Of a stretch of DNA of 64,000 nt, positions 1 to 12,565 are shown one piece after another. The notes beneath the pieces were generated by a model that saw only the letters and a program-made list of their open reading frames with translations, was not told the DNA's origin and ran no database searches. Position 1 is the first letter of the stretch; the number at the start of each line of letters is the position of its first letter. A program made the position numbers and the translations under genes. The stretch covers positions 25,473,063-25,537,062 of the forward strand of contig CM036179.1 in the NCBI GenBank assembly GCA_020631735.1. Reading direction: 5' to 3'. The DNA is from Saccharum officinarum (Eukaryota; Streptophyta; Magnoliopsida; Poales; Poaceae).

Positions 1-1472
1 CATGAACTCCTTTTCATAAGTGGATAAACCACGAGTCCGCAGGCCCAACGCCTTGCTGAAAAATGCCAATGGATGTCCATCTTGCATGAGGACTGCTCCG
101 ACTCTAGAATTAGATGGACGGTCTCAATTGTAAAAGGCTTGCTAAAGTTAGGCAAAGCCAAAACTGGCGACTGACACAAGGCGGTCTTGAGTGCCTGAAG
201 GCAGATGTGTGCTTAGGTGTCCAAATGAACATGGTTTGCTTCTTCAGTAGGTTGGTCAATGGCTTGGAGATAAGACCAAAGTGACGCACGAAGCGACGAT
301 AATACCCAGCGAGGCCCAAAAAGGATCTAAGTTCCTTGACAGATGTCGGCTGAGTCTAGTTTGTAATGGCAGTGAGATTCACAGGGTCGGTACCCATACC
401 CTGGGAACTGATGATGTGCCCCAAATATGATATCTGAGTCTACGCAAAAGAGCATTTGGATAGCTTCAATTTCCAATTATCCTTAGCTAGCAACTCAAAC
501 ACAATACATAAATGAGTCATATGCTCTTCCTAGGAATTGCTATATATCAATATGTCATCAAAAAAGACGAGGACAAACTTGCGCAGACACGTGCCAGAGT
601 ATTGTTCATTGTGCCCTCAAATGTGCTCGATGCCCCGGTCAATCTGAATGACATGACATGGAACTCAAACTAACCAAAGTGAGTCTGAAACGTTGTGTTA
701 TATTATTTGCCCTCCTTCATTCTGATGTGGTGGAATCCGGCTTGTAGGTCCAATATTGTGAAGTAGGAAGCCCCAGACAGCTCATCTAACAATTCCTCTA
801 TGATAGGAACAGGGTATTTTCCTTTGACAGTGATTGCATTCAACTGACGATAGTCGACGCAAAAGCGCTAGCTTATCTTTTTTCTTCACCAACAATACCG
901 GAGAGGCAAAGGAACTATTACTATGCTGGATCAGACCCTGCTGGAGCATGTCGGTGACTTGGTGCTTAATCTCATTCTTCAACAGAGGTGCATAGCTATA
1001 AGGCCTGACAAACACCGGTTGGACACCCAGAATCAGGGGTATGAAATGGTCACAGTCTCTGCTCGGTGGCAGTCCTGATGCCGGCTAAAACAACTGATCA
1101 AATTCTGACAATAACGCGGCAATATCAGAATGCTCAGACACACCAGCGGATGAAGAGGAGGCTTCTTGCAATAGAGACAACTGCACAATAGACCCCACGG
1201 GAAGGTCTAGAGCATTGCCGAAAAGCACCACAGTAGAACCTGCATCAGGCTAAAGCTGGAAAGCCAATCTATACCCAAGATCATGTCTTATGGTGACAAT
1301 GGCAATATCTTCATATCAGTAGTAAACGAGTAACCTTGCTCAGACTAGCTACCATCAAGGATGTGGGAATGACAGTGTAGCACAGCACCATTAGCAAATT
1401 GAACTAGCACAGGTGGGACCAATTGCTGAACACCAATCAAAGAGGCGGCAACAGATGTACTAAGGAATGTAT
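1..1472 (-). pseudogene. Ty3/gypsy pol fragment (protease end and reverse transcriptase), decayed
   Basis: On the minus strand the translation shows, in order, the end of a gypsy aspartic protease region (a motif like HTFLS, then ILGIDWL), then reverse transcriptase: the PVLLVKKKD block near 0.9 kb, an FFDDILIYS catalytic block near 0.55 kb, and the LAGYYRRFV / PLTNLLKK block near 0.25 kb. The frame is broken by many stops and shifts, so no single long ORF remains. The element runs off the left edge, so RNase H, integrase and the 3' LTR are not in view. It is the downstream half of the same element whose gag lies at 5698-7255; the two halves are separated by the LTR-like insertion 1478-5692. 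Family placement (chromovirus) is inferred from the gag and RT motifs and is not certain. Confidence 0.85.
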
Positions 1473-1477
1473 GAGAG

Positions 1478-4400
1478 GGTAACAGAACCGACCAATTATA
1501 TAAATTAAGTAAGAAAATCACCCGCCGAAGCAGATAATTTAGCAAACTTAAGCTCGTATAACCCAGTAGTCTGTGAAACCATGAAGGATTTCAAACCAAC
1601 CAACATACAAACCAAGATCGTACAAGTTTAGTAGCCACAGTCACATATTACATAAAGTTCGCAACAACAATGAGTTACATCAGAGTTTAAAACATAAAGT
1701 TATTACAAACCAAGTTCAAAATAAAGTAGTGAAAGCAAATAGTTTTAAAACCACACACACGTTTAGTTCAGATACAGTGCCAGGAGATAGCCATTTCCAG
1801 CAAAAGCATTAGATAAGATACACGGAGCGACCATTGCCCTTGGTCCTAGTTGTCGCCCATTGCAGGGTACAGGTAGTTGATGCAATAACCGTAGTACATA
1901 TGACCATCTGCAACAACAATGGGAACAACGCCCTAAGTACGAGAAAGTACTCAGCTAGACTTACCCATCTTAAACTAAAATAAAGTGACACCAAGGAGTA
2001 TGCAAGGCTTTCTTTTAGTGGACTAGCTGACTCATTTGCGAAAGAGCAATAAGTTAACATAATGGACCATTTAAGTATTTTGCATCATCTTTATTATAAC
2101 CTATCAAGCTAGGTAAGAACCTATACTATAGCAATCACTTGATTAACCAATAACATCCAGTTACCAATTTAGATTTAGCATTTCCAACATCATCCATATA
2201 ACCAACAGTGTTCCATCATCATTACTACGATGCCGTAACTTGAGTCAAGTGCTCACTATCTAGGAGCGATGGCGATTCGAATCGATTTCTAACCAGCTAG
2301 TGATTTATTCCTCACACAAACCACACTCACCCGCTAAAGTGAGCTATAGATCACCAATGACACTATCTAGGTAAACGTCGCGGGACAAACTGGAGCCGCA
2401 GTATCCAGGGACCACCCGACAGCTAGGACTCACCTTGGGCTCACTCTTCACGTCCCCGTTATACCCCCTTCAGCACCAGTACGCCCACCCGTGTAGATCT
2501 CGGCCCAAATAATGCTACTAGCTTCGCGGTCGAAATGTACTTTATTCGGCTAGCTAAATGTGAGGCATGCGTTCAACATGACAAGAGGGACGAGCGACAC
2601 AGACGGAAAACTAATAGCACCCTAGAATCCTGTCTAGTTGCCTCTAACTTTTTCGTCCAGTCTCCAATTATCCATCAACACATGGTTATTTTCAGGATAT
2701 CATCCATTTTATAGCTAAAGTATTCCAGTAACCACCTATAATTGCAGGTGACAGGAAATCACCGATCGCTACCGGTCTAAGCAGGGCTAAGCATTTATTT
2801 GATCCTAAACCTAACAAGGTAAGAATGTAATAAGGTAGGCAAGGATAGTAATAAATGCATCAATGGTTTCACTCAACTCATATAACTTAATACAACAATA
2901 TATAAAACTCATATATATAAAGAATTGCTTTTATAAAGTAGGAGACTTAGAATGCTCGGGGCTTTCCTCGCTCGAACGAACTAGGTTGATGGTCCACGCA
3001 CTCGGGCAGGTCCTCTCCTTGCTCTTCTTCCTCTGGCACCTCCTGTGCCTGGATTTCCTGTGGACCATCTCCGGGCTGCTCCTCTTGCACTGCTACCGGC
3101 ACTTCCTCATGTGATCTTGTATGATGCAATTGCATAAGCAAATATGCAAGTGGTGCATCGGATGCGATGGTATATGATGATCGTGATTGCATGCAATGGA
3201 GATGAACACACTTAGATTCATTGGATGGTATATAGGTAACACTTTTCTACTAAGTAGTCAACATCATCCAAGGACAAGTACCACGAGTACATGTCATCTA
3301 CTGCATTCTCTTCTACTATTAACCACCGTTGCTTTTTCGCTAACTAACATGTAGCCCTACACAAAGTGCTACTACACTTCATCACCACAACTATACTATC
3401 ATGCCAAGTGATAGTAGCAAATGATTTGATGCTTCAAGGATACACCAAAGTTACACCATTAAACTAATCATGCATAAAGAATATTATTTTATTTCACTTT
3501 AAACTAAGGTTACAATAGTAACCTATATTTCTACTGCTCATAAAAATCTAAGAAAATTACAGTAGCTTTAGCATAATGTAGCTAGACTACCATAAATTTT
3601 TCATGGCGTTTGGATAAGTAAAACAGCCTACACAAAAATGACAAGCTATGGGGGATAAATGAGCATGAAAATATTTTGTAGTATGAAAAGTATCAAACAA
3701 AAGATTTGGTATTTTTCCCATGTTCAACACAGTAACCAAACACTATACAAAAATTATCATATGCATATTTTATACTAATTTTTCTCTCTAGCAAAAATAA
3801 CAAAAATCAGCCAATAAAGGCACCTGAACTAGACATCAATATTTTTCTACAGAACATGCATGACATATATTTTTCATGCAAAGCACATCATAAAAGAATA
3901 CTAACAAAACTAGAACCATATTTTTCTGAGCAACATGTGATTTACTATGCATTTTCTAAGAAAATAGCAATTACAAGAATTAAATAAAGCCCTATATAAA
4001 AGTATCACAAATTTGACATGCAACATTTTTATACTGTAGATCTATTCATGAGGAACACAACAAAACTTGTTTCGACAAATTTGGAGCTAGATTTCTCAAG
4101 ATATGAATTTCTAAAGCATTCACAAAATTTCTAAAAATTCATTTCTGAAATCCTTTTAAAATCAGCCATGGAAAACGCTAAGTGCACCCCACGCCTTTCC
4201 CCCGAAGCCACTGCCATGCGGGCCCAGGGGTCAACCCCGACCCCACGCGTCAGCCACCCAGGGCAGGGGTGACGCTGACCGGTGGTTTCCTCGCCGTCGG
4301 TAGGGTTTCCGGTGACGGGGTGGGCACCCCTAGACTCGTCTCACCGAGCCGCACCCATTGGTGCCCTTAGTTGGCCCAAAGATGCGCCAGTGGAGGCTCA

Positions 4401-5692
4401 CTGGCGACGAGGCGGACGGCGGCAGCGGCTTGGCAGCGCGGGCTACATCTCCGGCCAAGGGAGGCCGAAACAGCATGCGCACGGGCTTTGGTAGGTCCAG
4501 GCGAGGCGGTGGCTAGGGTTCGTGGCGCTTCAGGCTATGGTGGCGAGGATGGCCACATGCATGGCGGCGCGGCGGCGTGAGCGCGTTCCGGCGTGGAGAA
4601 GGCCGGAGTGGCGGATTGGGCTCGAGTTCGAGCCTCAGCGCATCGAGGCGGAGCGGACGCACGCGCGAGAGGGAGAAGAGAAGGGCAGAGTGGCGCTGGC
4701 GGCACGGATCAGGAGCTCCACCGGAGCTTCGGCCATGGCGCGAGGAGGAAGATGGCCCGAGGGCCTTACCTTCGCTTCGTCGGCGGCGGAGGCAGTGCGC
4801 GAGGGAGGAGCAGAGGGAGGCAAGGCACGAGCGCGAGCTCAAGCGGCGCACGGTGATGCGGAGGCGGTGGCAGAGCGGTGGTGCATGGAGCTCAGTGACG
4901 ACGGCAATGGCGGCGTGTCCGCCTCGGTGCTGCGCGAGAGAGAAAGAGAGCAAGAGGCAGGGCAGTTGAATGAGAGCAATAGACAGGGGCGCGGACCAGC
5001 CGGGGTGAAGGCGGGCCGGCGGTGCCGCGTGGCGAGCTCGCCGGCGCATGGCCGCCACGCGGCGTGCGCGGCCTGACGCGGTCGGGACGACGCCGCGGGC
5101 GCGGGCGCGGGCGCGAGCAGTCTGGGTCGGCTTCGGTAGCTGGGCCGAAAGGAGGGCGCGGCCCAACAAAGCGAAAAACCAGCTTTTCTTTTCTTTTTTT
5201 TCAAATCAAACTTTACCCAAATAGCCCCCAAATTCAAATTTGAACTAGAGAATGGCATTTTCAAATCTTGACCCCAAAACAGAAGTTGTTTAGAATTTGA
5301 TTCTCTATAACTTTGCTTAAAGGTACATTTTAAAATTCCCACTAGATTTTGAAATAAAGATTCAAAGTTCATTTTAATTCAAAAACTCATTTTTCTAGAT
5401 CATTTTTTAAAGCAAATTGTGAGAAACTTTTGAATGCAAAACTTGCTCCAAAATTCATGTTAAATATTTCTAACTTATTTGCATTACCAACAAACATGTT
5501 TATTGCCCTAACAAATATAATCATGGCATAGTTTTATTTAAACAAGCAAATGCAACATTCATGTTTCAGAGTTATGTTACGCATGTTTCAAACTAATGTT
5601 TTCTTTATATTTCATGTGATTATGAATGCAAGATGATGCTCATGCTCATGATTTGTAGTGCCAAATGCATGCTTAACACCAGACGTGTTACA
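1478..5692 (-). mobile_element. Long LTR-like insertion (probable solo LTR, Del/Tekay type) nested in gypsy protease
   Basis: The insertion is flanked by a 5-bp direct repeat GAGAG (1473-1477 and 5693-5697). Its minus-strand 5' end reads TGTAACACG and its 3' end reads TGTTACC, the near-inverted TG...CA type termini of an LTR. It contains no gag or pol motifs over 4.2 kb, with an AT-rich 5' part, a GC-rich, purine-rich block at 4.2-5.17 kb and an AT-rich tail. No internal region or second LTR is visible, so a solo LTR is the simplest reading. LTRs of about 4 kb are known for Del/Tekay chromoviruses of panicoid grasses; that assignment is inference. The GC-rich block produces many overlapping ORFs on both strands, which I do not regard as genes. 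Confidence 0.75.
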
Positions 5693-5697
5693 GAGAG

Positions 5698-7255
5698 GAG
5701 CCAGAATCCACCTGGATAGACAATACATGGCCCTAAATATCGCTAGATAAACTGAAAGGCTTAGGGGAAGCTTTGCCCACTGTTGCAGCCACTGGTAAGT
5801 GCATCATAATCTGCGAGGCAGTAGGAGAGCTTGGCCTAGATTCTTCTTCATCATCGCCTTCTGGAAACATGTCCAACAGTTCTTGCAATAGATGAAGCTG
5901 AACTTGTTCGACGCATTTATGATCACGGCTCCACTTGGACCCGCAACACATGCATAGTCCATGGGCACGGCGAGAAGCGCGCAATGCCTGAAACTTGTCT
6001 TCAGGCGTGGAGTGGGGTGGAGCAGCCAATCGCTTGGGCTCGCCTTCAGCTAGCTTGGGAGGAGGCAGTGGAAGAGGTAAAGAAGCATTCCACGCATTCC
6101 TCAGAGCTGGTGGCCGATAAGGACGCTTGATCACTCCCAGGGCTTCTTCCTGCAGTTGGGCAAGCACACAAGCAGTATACAATGTCAATGGACGCTAAAC
6201 CAGAATGACTGCTTTAATATCATCATGCAAGCCATCAATAAAACGCTGAGTGTAATAGAGTGGGTCAGGATGTTTAGCACCGGCTTTGAGGTCATCCACA
6301 AGGGCGACAAATTGATCAATGTACTCATTGACAGGGCCGGTTTGCCGAATTTGGAACAAGCGACGAAGCAGCAGTTCATGCTCATCCCTGGCAAAGCGTA
6401 AAAGCAACTGCAAGCAAAAGTCAGACCAAGCGAGACCCTCAAGTTGATCTTCGATGGAAGACAACCAGCGTTTCCCGGCGCCATGAAAATGCATAGTGGT
6501 AGCCTGCACCCAAACCTCGGACTCGACACGATAGAGCTCAAAGTAATGAGCGGCTTGCTTGATCCACAGCTTAGGATGATCCCCTTCAAACCTTGGGAAA
6601 TCAAACTTGGGAAGCTTGCCGGTATGGCTGCCCCCAGAACCCCCTGATGACCCGTCTCATAGTGTCCTCCTGGATGAGGTTGTGGGTGGCATGGTGATGG
6701 TGGGCGTGGAGGTGGACTAGGCAAGGGATCAGGAGAAGGGGGTTGGCAAGTGAACGTATCCTTGCCGGGAGGTGGAATTAGAGTGGTGACCACTCCAAAT
6801 TCACCTTCCCGGTTCCCAAATTTGACGCGGTGCCCGTTGGGCCGAGTGGCTGCGAATCCCGCAGGTGGGCGCGGGGTAGCCTGGAAGTCACCGCATCCGG
6901 TCGACTTAAAGTTAGGGCTGAGGACGGGCTTGGCATCGAAGAGCGAAGAGCTTGGCGACGCGGGAGCCGAAGTGGACTTGGTGGCGAGCGCGGTCGCGAA
7001 CACGCCAGGAGTCACGGATGGGCCGTCCACCCGAGAACGCTCCATGTTCTTGGAGATCTTCCCCACCTCGAGCTTCAACGTTGAGAGCTTGTTGACTTTG
7101 ATATGGAGGTCATCGATGACGCCGTCGACACCAGGGTGCCATTCGTCGAACATCTTGGCTGCGGACTCCAAGGCATCCAGACGGGAAGCAGAGGACGACG
7201 CGTGGAGTCAACGCTTGTCGAGCTCGGCCAGCAGTGCCTTCTGGTCGAGACCCAT
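5698..7255 (-). pseudogene. Ty3/gypsy gag (capsid and zinc knuckle) leading into protease DSG, decayed
   Basis: The start is an ATG at 7255 (MGLDQKALL). A central retrotransposon gag domain is readable at about 6195-6600 (HFHGAGKRWL, LLLRFARDEHE, then VNEYIDQFVALV). A zinc knuckle of the gypsy C-x2-C-G...H-x-C type is at about 5.95 kb, followed by an acidic linker and the protease active-site codons D-S-G-S-S at the left end. There are several breaks: a TGA about 15 codons after the ATG, a frameshift near 6.65 kb between the N-terminal proline-rich part and the capsid, and a TAG near 6193. The ATG lies about 220 bp from the tRNA-Met type primer site, as expected for the first ORF. The protein cannot be made intact. 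Confidence 0.85.
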
Positions 7256-7473
7256 GACACCACGGCTACGCTGTAGGCAGGTATAGTGATTGTGGGAGGC
7301 AGGATCTAGATCGGGCGCGCACACCACAAATCACGATCCCTGGAATGGAATTACGGAATCCCCAATTCGAACTGCAGCTCACAGATCGAACTCGGGTTAG
7401 ACCAACCAATTCTGGTGGGATTCGAGCAATCGATGGGGTAAAGTGCAGTGGTGATCGATCGATGCCGAGGGTC

Positions 7474-7489
7474 GGTGTCTCTGATACCA
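7474..7489 (-). other. Primer binding site of the gypsy element
   Basis: The minus strand reads TGGTATCAGAGACACC. TGGTATCAGAG is the standard complement of the 3' end of initiator methionine tRNA. It lies two bases after the LTR end ...CCTCACA, so it fixes the 5' LTR boundary at 7492. Confidence 0.85.
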
Positions 7490-7491
7490 CT

Positions 7492-7646
7492 TGTGAGGAA
7501 CAGGCAGCGGGGAAGGAAAATCGGAGAGGGAAAGGTTGGCTTAGCAAAAAGAACAGGGAGGAGGAGCACGGACGAGTTCTTAGTATTAGGATAACAGGTT
7601 TGTTGACAATTCCGAAGTGTCCTCACTCTCTCAATCGCCCAGCTTA
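7492..7646 (-). mobile_element. Gypsy 5' LTR, 3' part
   Basis: This is the part of the LTR next to the primer site. It ends CA on the minus strand at 7492. The LTR is interrupted by the Harbinger element at 7647; the remaining LTR sequence resumes at 14275 with the duplicated TTA between. Together the two parts make an LTR of roughly 335 bp, a short size that fits Reina-like chromoviruses (inference). Confidence 0.7.
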
Positions 7647-10026
7647 GGCCTCGTTCGTTTTCTGTGGAACAGTTCCGTTACTGGAACAGTTCCTGGCCAG
7701 GATCAAGTGGATCCTCTTCCTCCACTCATTCCTGGTCTGATTCAAAACCTGTCCTTATTCATTCCTGGTCTAATTAAAAAACGTGTTCGGCTAGACAGGA
7801 ACAAATACATAGCCAGGATTCGGCTAGTGCACTTCTGTCACAGAACAAGTCTGCTACTTCACATGAAAATAGGAAACAAAACCTCATGAGTTCACGGTTG
7901 CAAGATTACAAGGCACTGGAAATTTACACGAGAATGACATATATCTGTGAAAAAGAAATTCAAATCACCATGCAAAGCAAACCCAACAGAATATCCATGG
8001 CTGCTGACAGCATGTATACATATCCAGGCATTTAAGTGCCACAACAGAATATGATGAGCTTGAAACAATTCAAATTACCATGCAACGCAAACCCAACAGA
8101 AATTTCATGACCTAACAAAGAGATGTAAGTGCTTGTCATCAACAAAAGAAAAGATTAGTGTGCAGTACCAAAGCTATAGCAGGGTATCGAAGAACCGAAT
8201 CGAAAACAAACATGAAGGCTGTTGAACATAAATAATAAGCTGCAAGTCTCATTTAACCATGGTATATTGGTGCCCAACGGCCCAACTACTACTACTAATC
8301 TATGAGAAATAGGAAGTAACTTCACACTGGTCACTCTTCTAGTGATATACTTCTGTAACTCCCACTTACTCCAGTAATTCAGTTTCTTCACCTGCTGGTA
8401 CAACTGCAACAAGTAAAAATGATATGCATTATTGGTCATTGGGCTCATGAGATATTATACTATATATAGAGAGATTTTCAACTCAGATACAACTGAAAAA
8501 CATCTAGCATTGCATGCTACATTTCTGGAAACTGAAAAATACCTGAAAACATCATGCTAGAATTAAAATTGTTTCTATTTTATTTATACTGTCAACAAAT
8601 AATATCATATATACTGCCAAGTAGAGAAAAATAGACACATGAAGCTACTGCCTACTAGCAAAATGGTCCAGCGACCAAGTTCAGTCATGTAGGTTGCATG
8701 CCTTGCTAGGTAATATTAGTAGGAGTTTGTTACTAGAAAATCCAAAGTGCAGAGCAGAGTTGCCCTGTGGCCTATGCAGTTTCAGAAAGTTTCAGAACTC
8801 TATACTCTGAACTGTAACAAAACTCTGAACTGTAACAAAACTCTGTGTCATCAGTTTCTTGCACTGCATAACATCACATAATTAGTTGTATGTATTGTAT
8901 GCATTATCCAAGAAAGTGACCTAATCAAAGAAACTAACAGCCAATTGAAATTGAAAGCACACGTACATAGAATAGAAAAATGGACAGGGAAATCTGAATC
9001 CTCCTGCAGCTAGCGTTCACCAAATCAGGCAGCGCATGAATGGTCAATCAAAGATATACTGCATAGTAATTAATTAGATAATTGTCTTATATGCTTCATC
9101 AGTAACCGGCCAAAGCAATTGCATTGCTTGCTTTGCACAATGTCTTATATGCTTTATCAGTAACTGTCTGTCAGTTCCAGAGGGGGACATCACCGTGGCC
9201 CAAAGTCAAATGACCAGCTCAGCAAGGAAAGAAAGCTTTGCACACAACATAACTGAACATGGGCATGCAATGCAATGCAATTTGACAGACTGAACTCTGC
9301 AGAGTGCTTCTTGGGTGGGCCCATACGTACATTGCACTACAAGTATATACCATCACATGATGAATCTGTAGGATCTGGTTCTTGCTTGTGCTAAATGGTT
9401 TGCAGTGGCCAAAACTCCGATCCCTTTGGAAATTAATTAACAGGGCCGGGGCATTGTAGTTGTAGCCGGCCGGCACCAAGTAAAAGCTTTTTTTTATTTA
9501 CAGACACATCTAGCTATGTTAATAAATATGGTATTGCTAGAATGAATAATCATGTTTAGCATTAGCAACACAAGTATCCTATCAAGAAGCTGATACGAAT
9601 ATGATAGATAGATGGTACATAGAAACAACTAGTACATAGACGGGTGCTGTTGATCTGATCACTGATCACTAGTACCCATCAGGTGACGAGATGATGCATG
9701 AACATGATGTGTATAATAAGTAGAAATAGATTGGCGCCCACTTCTAACCCCCACGAACTGATCATCATCATCATGATCACCATCCTACTACCACAATGAT
9801 CCTAATAAGCAGGTCATCAGTCTCGTCTCATATGGATGGTAATGGTCTGTCAGACCAGGATGGATTAACTCCTCAAACTGACACTGATCTAGCATAGTAG
9901 TAGCAGTAGCAGTGTCCATCTCTAAAGAATTAGACTCGCGGGCAACTAATGCAAGGATAACATAGTCTACCTCGTTTATTGGACAAACAATGCATCAAGT
10001 TTTCAGCAGTTAAATAGACTGACCTG

Positions 10027-11535
10027 TTAGACCATAGCATTTTTTAGCCAAATCAAAGTTGCTTCTTGATCTAGTTCACACCCACTTAGAAAGGCCTCCC
10101 TATTTTCTTTACTTTTGATAAAGACAGCAAATGCTTTTGCCTTCTCTTCCTTTGTCACTTCCATTGTACTCAGAACGGATATACATCTTTTGATAGAGAA
10201 GTCATTAGCTTGACCATCCTCCTTTTCTTTGGCTAGGTCCGCAGACTCATCTTGTACTTGCTTAGTCCTCATGTCTAGGTATCTCCCCATCATTTCTTCA
10301 ATCCTTTCACCCTTGTTCTTAGGCCTCTTTTCTTGCTTCTCATGTTTTTTGCTTGATGTAGTGGTTCTTTGCTGCTCGCTTCTTTTAACATCTACGACCT
10401 CATTTTCTTGATCTCGTTGTCCACTTCTTTCAACAACAGCCTCACTCGTTTGCATCTCAGTTACTGAATCATGAGCCTCAACGCTGTCCAAGTCATCTAC
10501 ATCATGAATTTGTATAAGTGGCGCTTCCTCTTGTGGTGGCTCAAGGGAGGTGACATTATAAGTACCTTCAGCCAAGTGACCTACACGAACATGATAACAA
10601 TGAAATAGCTATAGAAAGTGATCTTTTCTCAGATGAAATTCAAGTATTACTATTGCTGCTCTATATTATAAAGCGGTCTTGCCTGAGAACAACAACAGAC
10701 CTAGGACAAAAGATGACAAGCATTACTATATAATCTCTTCAGGTCCCCTCCAGACTCGAGTACTCAAAAGGACAATATGAAAGCATTAGCCAAATAATAT
10801 CACCTTCTGTACTATGGCCCTAAAATAGTGCATTAGCTAAGTCTACACACTACAGTTGAGTTAGAAATCTGTATGACTCGTATTACAGCAGATTGTTTAT
10901 TAGATTCCACTGTGGATTGCCTATATATGCATGATTATTGCATAACAAAAGTAGAACAAAGGGCACTGCTGTGAATATGCATGAACACCAAAATAAATGG
11001 AATATCATATCTATCACCATCAAAGAGAGAGTTTTTTAGACAAAGTAAAGCAGGCCAAAAAAAATCCATTTCCACGATTACAAGAGACATTTTGATATAT
11101 ATAAAACAAGTCAATGCACAAAAGAATATGAGGAAAGAGAACCTACCATCATAAAGCTCTTCTAAAGCATCAAATAGTGGAAATCTTGCCTTACTGTTCC
11201 GAAACTTCTTGATTTTAGGGTACGACTGCACATTCAAAGAAAACCATTGATCAAATATAAGGTTATCACTATGAGGACATACATAGAATTACTTCAAGAA
11301 ATCAACTTACCACTTCGAGGTTAGCCCACATAGCTGGTGTTCCTTCAACCATATGCCTATCTTCATTCCAGCTGGCCCCACTCTGCTGCCTTGCCTCTTT
11401 CAGCATCCTATAGTCTCTCTTTAGTTGCACTTCTTTGTCTTGAATCTGACTCTTTGTGTAGTTGACATACTTGTTCCTCAGATGGAACTCCTTCACCATC
11501 TTATTCCACCCTTCCGAGCTCCAACATTTCTTAAA
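10027..11535 (-). CDS. Harbinger ORF1-type Myb/SANT-like protein, three exons, N-terminus lost or unclear
   Basis: PIF/Harbinger elements encode a Myb/SANT-like protein that helps the transposase bind ends and enter the nucleus. Three exons can be read on the minus strand: about 11535-11311 (tryptophan-rich Myb/SANT part with FHLRNKYVNY, LKRDYRMLKE and ASWNEDRHMVEG), 11225-11147 (YPKIKKF ... LFDALEELYDG) and 10580-10027 (long charged region with KKHEKQEKRPKNKGERIEEMMGR cut short here, then a conserved C-terminal SIKRCISVLSTME / KAKAFAVF block). The splice sites are GT-AG and the phases agree. The first part of the SANT domain before CWSSEGWNKM is not found in frame; it runs directly into the 3' end of the transposase, so a start cannot be fixed. 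Similar proteins are also found as domesticated host genes. Confidence 0.75.
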
Positions 11536-11589
11536 GCGTTGCCTTGTACTGAACCCACATTTAGGTCATCCAATTCATCACCACTTGGT

Positions 11590-12565
11590 AAATCAACAAA
11601 GGTACTTGGAGGGATATTATCCGGCTAATGATCTAACCATTCCTCATCCCCATGAAGTAATCGGATCAGATTATGGATGATGGCAGCAACTATAGGTATC
11701 TTTCCTTGATTTTCCAACATGTGGAATGTGGCAACTTTTAGAATGGGGAAGCGCTTCTTAAGCACCCTTAAAGCCCTTTCCACATGGTTCCTCAGTAGTG
11801 CATGGCGGTGGTTGAAGAGCTCCTTTGGGTTCTGTGGCCTTCGATGTCCAGCCCCAAATTCTTTCAAATGGTATCGAACTCCTCGATATGGAGCAAGGAA
11901 AGATGGAGTATTCGCATACCCTCCATCAACTAGATAGAATTTGCCTGGGCGGTACTTGGAAGCCCTTGCTCATAGCTGATCTTAGCACTCTGGAATCTGT
12001 AGCTGATCCCTCCCATCCACTAGAAATGAAAGTGATGTTGAGATCGAAATCACATGCCACCATCACATTAATGCTTAGTGTGCCCTTCCTATTTCTAAAA
12101 GGAGAAGCTTTCTCAGAGGCTATGGAAATAGGAATATGAGTTCCATCAATGGCACCTAGACAATTCTTGAAAAATGGATAGAATCTAGGATTGTCTTGGA
12201 TTTTGTGATGCACTTGATTAGGATCAGGAGCTTGCAGGAAACGGCGAGAGAGTGCAGGAATGACCACTTTGAAGAAGTGGTTGATGTGATGATGGAAGGT
12301 GTCATTGCTGTGCCCAAAGAACACTTGGAGATCCTCATACGAGGCATTGTGACTTAACATGTATAGGAAGAAACCCAACTTCTCCTCCACCCTCGAGGAG
12401 TCTACGAACTTTAACCTCGCCTGTTTCTTTCGAAGTATGATGTTTCTTCCTTTCTCCTCCTCTAGCATAATTCATAAGATACAAGACGGGGAAAATAAAT
12501 AGCATCATGTCATCGTCTTCTTCCTCCCTCCTCTTTCTAATGCGATCTCGCAGTGAGAGGCGCAT
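11590..12565 (-). pseudogene. HARBI1-like DDE transposase, broken
   Basis: The minus-strand translation contains the DDE_Tnp_4 (Harbinger) fold. A helical region includes EEKLGFFLYMLSHNASYEDLQ (shown only in part), then the first catalytic Asp in GAIDGTHIPIS, the second in ATDSRVLRSA, and after a break VDGGYANTPSFLAPYRG and the catalytic Glu in NHVERALRVLKKRFPIL. Breaks seen: a frameshift near 11.94 kb between QVPP and GKFYLVDGG, and a TAG at 11625-11627 where similar coding sequence continues (PDNIPPSTFVDLPSGDELDD). The N-terminal HTS...TG region at 12.4-12.56 kb is in another frame or shortened. The protein is therefore not made intact. Confidence 0.85.

Noticed and set aside
4513..5372. 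Long overlapping open frames (up to 218 codons) on both strands
   Set aside because: They lie in the GC-rich block of the LTR-like element, overlap each other on both strands and carry no domain.
6185..7171. A single 328-codon protein
   Set aside because: Only the N-terminal part is real gag. After the frameshift near 6.65 kb the frame is the shadow of the capsid region, which is read correctly at 6195-6509.
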